In this document: piece by piece, positions 5,994 to 10,169 of the stretch
Layout of the letters: the number at the start of each line of letters is the position of its first letter
Position numbering within the stretch: the stretch's first letter is position 1
Origin: Methanosarcinales archaeon
GTDB taxonomy: Archaea; Halobacteriota; Methanosarcinia; Methanosarcinales; Methanogasteraceae
Assembly (NCBI GenBank): GCA_003661105.1
Contig: QMVM01000054.1
Location: 1 to 10,169, forward strand
Direction: 5' to 3'
DNA length: 10,169 nucleotides
Notes under the pieces: model-generated
Told to the model about the DNA's origin: nothing
The model's input: the letters and a program-made list of their open reading frames with translations, nothing else
Database searches by the model: none
Translations under genes and position numbers: made by a program

Positions 5994-6061
5994 TGAGTGA
6001 GATCGGGGGCTGGTCAGAGCGCCCACAGTGCCCTCGACCGGATGCCGGATTTTTACCATGA
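5990..6061 (+). CDS. 23-residue overlapping mini-ORF
   Basis: An ATGA overlap (ATG 5990, preceding stop 5991-5993) opens a frame encoding MMSEIGGWSERPQCPRPDAG plus three residues, ending at TGA 6061. The G-rich gggggtggg just upstream could serve as a ribosome binding site. It has one cysteine and no recognisable domain. It may be a translationally coupled small protein or chance. Confidence 0.2.
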   Translation: MMSEIGGWSERPQCPRPDAGFLP

Positions 6062-6082
6062 GCTCCTGCCCTAAATGCATGA

Positions 6083-7012
6083 CTATCCAACTGCACCCAA
6101 CACCACATCCGCGATCATCGCGGTAAAGATCACTGCACGATACCACGATGCCTGCAGGAACAACCTCCCACCCCTCTCTGGCAGAGGGTTTCGCACAAAA
6201 TCCGCTGCCTGCATTAGCATCCAGATTCCGGCAAGGATTGTACCTGTGAAGTAGATTAGCCCGAGATGCGGGTACGCGGCATACCCGATGGAAAGCGAGA
6301 AGAGAACGCCGCACCCCCAGCACACTATCACAAACTTCGATGTCGCGGGAACGCCAAAGGTCACAGGAAACGTCGGGGCACCCCGGATCCGGTCGCCCTC
6401 AACATCCCTTGCCACACCTGATAGCGTGAACCCCCAGTCCGTAACACAGATCATTGCGCCGAAGAATATTGCAGGAAGCGGCAGCAGCATACCATCATCA
6501 TGCGCGTACGAGTGTACCAGGCCGAGATCGAGCACTCCTGCAGGATCGAATGCGAGCCACACTCCTATCGGTACGAGTCCGTACGCGAACCCGACCGGAA
6601 GAAAACTTAAGAATGTGGCTCGTTTTGCGATGGCAGAGTATAAGCTGATCGCAAGTGTCGCAATGATGAGCACTGCAAGAGATTCGGGATTTAAGTAGAG
6701 CGCAACTGCTGCCGCAACGACAAAGAGACAAAATGCATACAAAAGACCCTGCCGCCGTGTAACACGCTCGGAAGCGAGAGGGCGGTCTGGCAGGTTGATC
6801 TTGTCGATGTCGATGTCGCAGCAGTCATTGAAGACGTACGTGCTGGTGATTGCGCAGTATCCGCCGATGACAGCCAGTATGAATGGGAAAAGCGGAGGAA
6901 GACCTCCTGTAAGCAGATACGTGGCGAGAAGTGCGCTTGCTGCCGGAAGCGCAAGATCCATCGCAGCGATTTCGGGTCTTAATAGTTTGATATATTGTTT
7001 TACTTGTCTCAT
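6083..7012 (-). CDS. UbiA-family membrane prenyltransferase
   Basis: The 309-residue protein is strongly hydrophobic, with about eight or nine predicted membrane helices. The two Asp-rich motifs that bind the prenyl diphosphate through Mg2+ are intact: NDCCDIDID (62-70, fitting NDxxDxxxD) and DVEGD (203-207) in ARDVEGDRIRG. The KINLPDRPLAS following motif 1 is typical of archaeal members such as digeranylgeranylglyceryl phosphate synthase (membrane lipid synthesis), although this protein is somewhat longer than those I know (about 280). Other possibilities are quinone or methanophenazine prenylation. ATG 7012 gives the usual start (MRQVKQYIKLLRPE); no Shine-Dalgarno is seen. A TATA-like aattattaaatat near 7086-7100 on the same strand could be its promoter. 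It appears monocistronic and is convergent with the 5394-5993 gene. The family is certain; the substrate is not. Confidence 0.9.
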   Translation of the reverse strand: MRQVKQYIKLLRPEIAAMDLALPAASALLATYLLTGGLPPLFPFILAVIGGYCAITSTYVFNDCCDIDIDKINLPDRPLASERVTRRQGLLYAFCLFVVAAAVALYLNPESLAVLIIATLAISLYSAIAKRATFLSFLPVGFAYGLVPIGVWLAFDPAGVLDLGLVHSYAHDDGMLLPLPAIFFGAMICVTDWGFTLSGVARDVEGDRIRGAPTFPVTFGVPATSKFVIVCWGCGVLFSLSIGYAAYPHLGLIYFTGTILAGIWMLMQAADFVRNPLPERGGRLFLQASWYRAVIFTAMIADVVLGAVG

Positions 7013-7080
7013 TTTTTGATACGACGTTTAAGCGATCAGACTATTCCAGATACGTAGATGATGATCATCGCCATGACTTT

Positions 7081-7096
7081 CGAAAGATATTTAATA
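7081..7096 (+). promoter_or_regulatory. Orphan BRE/TATA-like motif on the plus strand
   Basis: The plus strand reads cgaaagatatttaata, sharing CGAAAGATAT exactly with the putative ahaC promoter (9076-9091, minus strand). Its direction points to 7110 and beyond, antisense to the small membrane-protein genes, where no plus-strand gene is seen. The same bases read on the minus strand could instead serve ubiA. Confidence 0.3.
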
Positions 7097-7168
7097 ATTT
7101 TTAGGACGTACGCTTCTTTTTTAATAATTATTGACCCTGTCATTGTATAGTATAGATCCAATAATTTA

Positions 7169-7525
7169 TTATACCGGTCCCGGTACTGAATATTGATAAA
7201 ATCCAAACCAATGAAAAATACAGCCCAGAAATACAGCCCAGATAATCATCATCAAGTACAGTCCATTGATCCCGTACTGTTGGAACGACTGGATAGTAAT
7301 ATTGCCCGAACCGTTACCACCGATATCAAACAGAAATGTCGTTGTGGTAATTGTGATAATTAATAAAAAGTAGAGATAAGCCGAATATGTCCTTCCGAAG
7401 TAATCTAAGTTAGCATTCAGCCATATCTGGAGTTCCTCCCCCATGGATGTTTCTTCGGAGGACCGTGATTCAGTAATTTTCTTATTTTTACTGTATTTGC
7501 CTTTGTTCTCTTTCAACTTGATCAC
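7169..7525 (-). CDS. Small membrane protein with two helices
   Basis: The 118-residue product was not recognised. It has a Lys- and Ser-rich hydrophilic N-terminus (MIKLKENKGKYSKNKK), then two transmembrane segments at about 47-68 (TYSAYLYFLLIITIT) and 86-108 (INGLYLMMIIWAVFLG), joined by a Gly- and Asn-rich loop. The frame can begin at GTG 7525, which overlaps the stop of the upstream gene as GTGA, suggesting translational coupling. An internal ATG at 7444 (MGEELQIWLNANLDYF) is an alternative giving a 91-residue protein, and may be the original start if the upstream gene was extended by a repeat. Neither start has a Shine-Dalgarno. The stop is followed by a short palindrome (ACCGGTCCCGGT). 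Confidence 0.6.
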   Translation of the reverse strand: MIKLKENKGKYSKNKKITESRSSEETSMGEELQIWLNANLDYFGRTYSAYLYFLLIITITTTTFLFDIGGNGSGNITIQSFQQYGINGLYLMMIIWAVFLGCIFHWFGFYQYSVPGPV

Positions 7526-7944
7526 CGAATACAGTCCCTAATACAGAGACTTTTTATTATCTTCTGGAATGAGATCGGAAAACCACAGAGAGCACAGAGG
7601 ACACGAAGAAAACAGCAACTCTCTGTACCCTCCGTGTCCCCTGTGGTTAATCTTCTTCGCCATAATCCAAGCCCCCAGAAAAAATTAAAAAGTCTCCTAA
7701 TACCACCACCTATTATCTCTCCAATCGGACCCCCTGCAAGCCATATAGCACCTCCAACGATCATCCCTGCGAACGTCCCATTACCAGTCGTAGGCTCTTC
7801 CGGATGTTCGAATGTCAAAGGTTGCTTACAGATTGGGCATATAAAACTTCCCGTTTCACCAGTTCGGAAATGTTTGTTATAATTCTCACAATCCTGATTG
7901 GTGCAATGGTAATGGAATACCATATAAGCTCGATTAACTGCCAC
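7522..7944 (-). CDS. Zinc-ribbon membrane protein with a repeat-derived C-terminus
   Basis: The 140-residue frame starts with a zinc ribbon: cysteines at 14 and 19 (CTNQDC) and at 36 and 39 (CPIC). Next is a Gly-rich hydrophobic segment (about 57-82, AGMIVGGAIWLAGGPIGEII), resembling a glycine-zipper membrane helix. From about residue 83 on, the coding sequence runs through the nested inverted repeat at 7546-7696. That gives LFNFFWGLG and the low-credibility tail TGDTEGTESCCFLRVLCALC. The native protein probably ended near residue 85-98 before the repeat inserted. The frame opens at GTG 7944; ATG 7923 (MVFHYHC) is as likely, being about 20 nt after the expected transcription start. No function is assigned; zinc ribbon plus membrane helix suggests a membrane-tethered small protein. 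Confidence 0.6.
   Translation of the reverse strand: MAVNRAYMVFHYHCTNQDCENYNKHFRTGETGSFICPICKQPLTFEHPEEPTTGNGTFAGMIVGGAIWLAGGPIGEIIGGGIRRLFNFFWGLGLWRRRLTTGDTEGTESCCFLRVLCALCGFPISFQKIIKSLCIRDCIR
7546..7696. repeat. Nested inverted-repeat element (151 bp, MITE-like)
   Basis: The outer arms 7546-7567 (gagactttttattatcttct...) and 7675-7696 are reverse complements at 19 of 22 positions. An inner pair, aaccacag (7581-7588) and ctgtggtt (7641-7648), is perfect and continues imperfectly inward with the unit CACAGAG.ACAC. The right outer arm recurs at 4407-4428 (21 of 22). The element sits within the 3' half of the zinc-ribbon gene. Its structure fits a small non-autonomous repeat; no transposase is attached. 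Confidence 0.65.
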
Positions 7945-7964
7945 CTACTTCAATTTTTCTGTAA

Positions 7965-7978
7965 AATAAAAATATGTT
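7965..7978 (-). promoter_or_regulatory. AT-rich promoter or terminator between ahaC and the zinc-ribbon gene
   Basis: The minus strand reads catatttttatttt here. It could serve as the TATA box of the zinc-ribbon gene, with a start near 7945, and its T-runs could also end ahaC transcription (ahaC stops at 7992). The sequence does not decide between these. Confidence 0.4.
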
Positions 7979-7991
7979 TTAAAATTTATAT

Positions 7992-9041
7992 TTACAGAAC
8001 CAGTCTGCTCCAGATCACCTCGTCAGAGAGCCCTGCCTCGCTGCCGCGTACGATCATCCTGATGTTGTTGACCTCGTTTCTCTTGGAGAGGATGTAATCC
8101 ATTATCGGAACGATCGAGAGCGGGTAGTAGTGGGAGGTTCGTGCAGCGTATTCGAGCCAGTACTTCTCAAGACCAATCTCAACGCCGATCAACGAGTCGG
8201 TATCCTCAGTCACTATATCTGTGAGGAGGTCGTCCCAGTATGGATAGTCCCGAAGCGATGTTGTGAATTCATTGAAAGGCAGTCCAGTCAGTTTGATAAG
8301 CGCAATCATGTTCAGCTTAAGCCCGCCCGGAATCAGCATATCGATGATCCGCTCCCGCTCAACCCCTGCTTTTGCGGACCTAAAGAGCGTCTTTAGATTC
8401 TTCATATCGACCTCTGTCCGGATCATCTCTGAAAATAGCCGGTGGCTCTTCGTCTTTGGCTTGCGCACCGCTTCGACCTCGGTCAATTTTTCATAGTAGA
8501 ATTTGTCAAGCACATTCTCGAAGTGATCCAGTTCCTTCTCCGAATATCCCTCGAGCGGATAGATCTGCCTTAACATCTCGGTAATCTCTGGCACATCCTT
8601 CTGCACGATTGTCATCAGGTCGTGATATCCAAACTGCCCCGCTGAGACCACGGATTCGAGGATTTCCTCATCGGTCGCCTTATATTTCTTACCCCGGAGG
8701 ATGGTCTTGATGTTCCAGACATCCCACCATCTGAGATACTCAGAGATCAGCTGGTGCGACTCTCCTGCCGATATAGTGAGCAGTTTTCTGTATGTCAACG
8801 CAAGATTCTGGTTCAGGGCATGTTCGATCAGATTGACGCCATCATACCTCTGCGCGAGTTCGTCGACATCTGCCTTGTACTCGGAGTCCTCGATGAACCT
8901 TGTGACCTCTGCGACCTCCATCTTCATCAGTCTCGGATAAACCTCGTTTGGCAGCAGCTTGCTCTTCATCGCTCGCACTCTTGCGCATAGGTACGCGTAA
9001 CTTTTGGTGCCTTGTTTCCGTTTCCACGGTGTCTTCAGCAT
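7992..9041 (-). CDS. ahaC: A1A0-type ATP synthase subunit C (central-stalk connector)
   Basis: The 349-residue protein matches the length and pattern of archaeal V/A-type ATP synthase subunit C (V-type d-like), which links the central stalk to the membrane rotor ring. Diagnostic stretches include YAYLCARVRAMKSKLL near the start, YLRWWDVWNIKTILRGKKY in the middle, RLFSEMIRTEVDMKNLKTLF, and PIMDYILSKRNEVNNIRMIV with GLSDEVIWSRLVL at the end. It is predominantly helical, in the threefold repeat typical of the family. The start at 9041 has AGGTGA 4 nt upstream and a strong TATA-like box about 45 nt upstream. Usually the gene lies between ahaE and ahaF in one operon; here its neighbours are metG upstream and two unrelated small genes downstream. 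It therefore seems to be independently transcribed. It looks intact. Confidence 0.92.
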   Translation of the reverse strand: MLKTPWKRKQGTKSYAYLCARVRAMKSKLLPNEVYPRLMKMEVAEVTRFIEDSEYKADVDELAQRYDGVNLIEHALNQNLALTYRKLLTISAGESHQLISEYLRWWDVWNIKTILRGKKYKATDEEILESVVSAGQFGYHDLMTIVQKDVPEITEMLRQIYPLEGYSEKELDHFENVLDKFYYEKLTEVEAVRKPKTKSHRLFSEMIRTEVDMKNLKTLFRSAKAGVERERIIDMLIPGGLKLNMIALIKLTGLPFNEFTTSLRDYPYWDDLLTDIVTEDTDSLIGVEIGLEKYWLEYAARTSHYYPLSIVPIMDYILSKRNEVNNIRMIVRGSEAGLSDEVIWSRLVL

Positions 9042-9045
9042 ATAT

Positions 9046-9051
9046 TCACCT
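9046..9051 (-). promoter_or_regulatory. Shine-Dalgarno of ahaC
   Basis: AGGTGA lies 4 nt before the ahaC ATG and supports the start at 9041. Confidence 0.7.
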
Positions 9052-9075
9052 GTGTGCCTACAAAGGAGTCCGAAT

Positions 9076-9091
9076 CGATATATATCTTTCG
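9076..9091 (-). promoter_or_regulatory. BRE/TATA-like promoter of ahaC
   Basis: The minus strand reads cgaaagatatatatcg, a purine-rich BRE-like start followed by a canonical archaeal TATA box. Transcription would begin near 9055, leaving a leader of about 14 nt that contains the Shine-Dalgarno. This is the clearest promoter in the window and suggests ahaC does not depend on metG read-through. Confidence 0.65.
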
Positions 9092-9098
9092 ATTTGCA

Positions 9099-9174
9099 GG
9101 GGTTGCCCCGAAGCCGTTACTGTTGTTGTTGCTGCCGGTACTTCGGTGGGGGGGATCGCATCCCCATATCCGGG
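9099..9174. other. metG-ahaC spacer with stacked short hairpins
   Basis: The spacer has a perfect 6-bp stem GGGGAT-CGC-ATCCCC (9151-9165), an alternative overlapping CCCC/GGGG pair (9162-9165 with 9171-9174), and GGGG-TTG-CCCC (9099-9109). The first lies 15 nt after the metG stop. No U-run follows, so an intrinsic terminator of bacterial type is not supported, but mRNA 3'-end structure or processing is possible. Confidence 0.4.
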
Positions 9175-9179
9175 GCACG

Positions 9180-10169
9180 TCATGCAACCGCTGTTCCAGC
9201 CGGAACCTCGCGCTCGGGCACGAGCAGGATTGCGCCATCAGTGTCCCCTGCAAGGATCATGCCCTGCGACTCGACGCCGAATAACTTTACAGGTTGCATG
9301 TTTGCAAGCACCACAACCTGTCGTCCAACCAGATCATCAGGGTTATGAGTCTCTGCGATGCCGGCAACGATCTGCCGATCCCGGTTCTCGCCAAGATCGA
9401 CAAGCAGTCTCAGAAGTTTTTTCGATTTCTTGATGGGTTCTGCGCTAACGATCGTGCCGATGCGGATGTCCAGTTCTGAAAACTCCTCGAAAGTGATGTG
9501 TTTCTTCTTTACTGCCTTGCTGACCCGTTCTTCAAGAATCTCTTCCATCTCCTGTATCGTTGCATCCTCTATCTTTGCAAAGAGCATTGCCGGCTTTGGC
9601 ATTGATTGCCCGACCTCGATCTCGGATGTTGCTTCATCGTATGAGATACTGTTAAGCCCCGTGCCCATGCCAACCTGCGCCCATGCGGCAGATGCCGTTG
9701 CTGGCATCACCGGCTCAAATAATACGGCAAGAGCCTTTACGATCTGGATGCAGTTCCTGACAACCTTCCCTGCACCCGGAGCGTCCGTCTTTATCAGTTG
9801 CCACGGCTCGTTTGACTGGAAATAGGCATTGCCAAACGCGGCAAGGTTCATCGCAGCATCGATGCCACGTTTGAACTCATATTCATTAAACGCCGCGATC
9901 ACAGCAGCCCTCGCGTCCTCTATATTTGTAAAGACCTCGGGATCGATGTCCCCATCAGGAACCGTTCCAAAGTTCTTGTGCGCGAAGAGCAGTGTGCGGT
10001 ATACGAAATTTCCAAGCGTCCCAACGAGTTCGTTGTTCACCTTCTCCTGAAAGACCTTCCACGAGAAGTTCAGTTCCTTCGTGTGCGAGGTGTAGCTTGC
10101 AAGATAGTACCGCAGCAGGTCGGGATGAAAGCCCTTGTCGAGATAATCGTCATTTACCCAGACCACATA
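9180..10169 (-). CDS. metG: Methionyl-tRNA synthetase, C-terminal part
   Basis: The gene enters from the right edge; 329 residues are visible, ending at TGA 9180. The class I catalytic core, including the KMSKS loop that would sit just upstream of VVWVNDDYLDKG, is outside the window. Visible are FHPDLLRYYLASYTSHTKEL (end of the catalytic region), then the helical anticodon-binding domain (WKVFQEKVNNELVGTLGNFV through PWQLIK). The last 105 residues form the tRNA-binding OB-fold domain (DIRIGTIVSAEPI, QIVAGIAETHNPDDLVGRQV, NMQPVKLFGVESQGM), which aids tRNA capture and dimerisation. MetG charges tRNA-Met for initiation and elongation. The C-terminal fusion is common in bacterial and methanogen enzymes. 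It is transcribed toward ahaC; 138 nt separate them. Confidence 0.95.
   Translation of the reverse strand, partial: YVVWVNDDYLDKGFHPDLLRYYLASYTSHTKELNFSWKVFQEKVNNELVGTLGNFVYRTLLFAHKNFGTVPDGDIDPEVFTNIEDARAAVIAAFNEYEFKRGIDAAMNLAAFGNAYFQSNEPWQLIKTDAPGAGKVVRNCIQIVKALAVLFEPVMPATASAAWAQVGMGTGLNSISYDEATSEIEVGQSMPKPAMLFAKIEDATIQEMEEILEERVSKAVKKKHITFEEFSELDIRIGTIVSAEPIKKSKKLLRLLVDLGENRDRQIVAGIAETHNPDDLVGRQVVVLANMQPVKLFGVESQGMILAGDTDGAILLVPEREVPAGTAVA

Noticed and set aside
7522..7653. Cysteine-containing C-terminus of the zinc-ribbon protein as a third metal site
   Set aside because: These residues are encoded by the inverted-repeat element, so they are unlikely to be a selected metal-binding domain.
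9099..9174. Riboswitch or bacterial intrinsic terminator between metG and ahaC
   Set aside because: The hairpins are short, lack a following U-run and match no riboswitch pattern I know; the ahaC TATA box lies downstream of them.

Overview
The window comes from an archaeon, most likely a methanogen or relative in the Halobacteriota (Methanomicrobia-like). The evidence is the gene set: archaeal elongation factor 1-beta, a DmrX-type dihydromethanopterin reductase of the methanopterin pathway, subunit C of an A1A0 ATP synthase, a UbiA prenyltransferase and a decayed IS701-type transposase of the kind common in methanogens. Archaeal TATA/BRE-like promoters are visible, and most starts lack a strong Shine-Dalgarno. 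One gene, ruvB, is of bacterial type. The species cannot be fixed from the sequence alone.

Layout. 1-498 (-) is the N-terminal part of a secreted beta-helix (NosD-like) protein, with a promoter and three 9-bp direct repeats upstream. 499-1386 holds no confident gene, only short coding-like remnants. 1387-3008 (-) is a compact co-directional cluster: ruvB, a 57-residue zinc-ribbon protein, aEF-1beta and tRNA-Ala(CGC). A 117-bp divergent promoter region separates ruvB from dmrX (3126-3869, +). 3870-5393 is an accessory region with a frameshifted cysteine-containing remnant, a perfect 14-bp inverted repeat, one copy of a short dispersed repeat and the C-terminal part of a broken IS701-family transposase.

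5394-5993 (+) encodes a two-helix membrane protein, followed by a 23-codon overlapping ORF. 6083-7012 (-) is a UbiA-family prenyltransferase. 7169-7944 (-) is a pair of overlapping small membrane-protein genes, the first with an N-terminal zinc ribbon. The 3' end of that first gene lies inside a nested inverted-repeat element (7546-7696), and one arm of that element matches the 4407-4428 copy at 21 of 22 positions. 7992-9041 (-) is A1A0 ATP synthase subunit C, detached from the rest of its usual operon. 9180-10169 (-) is the C-terminal part of methionyl-tRNA synthetase, including its tRNA-binding domain.

Functionally the window mixes translation (aEF-1beta, tRNA-Ala, MetG), energy and cofactor metabolism (AhaC, DmrX), lipid or quinone prenylation (UbiA) and recombination (RuvB), with two patches of mobile-element debris. 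I see no CRISPR array, no defence system and no large undescribed system. The most unusual items are the nested dispersed repeat that has become coding sequence, the bacterial RuvB, the isolated ahaC and the triple repeat upstream of the surface-protein gene.
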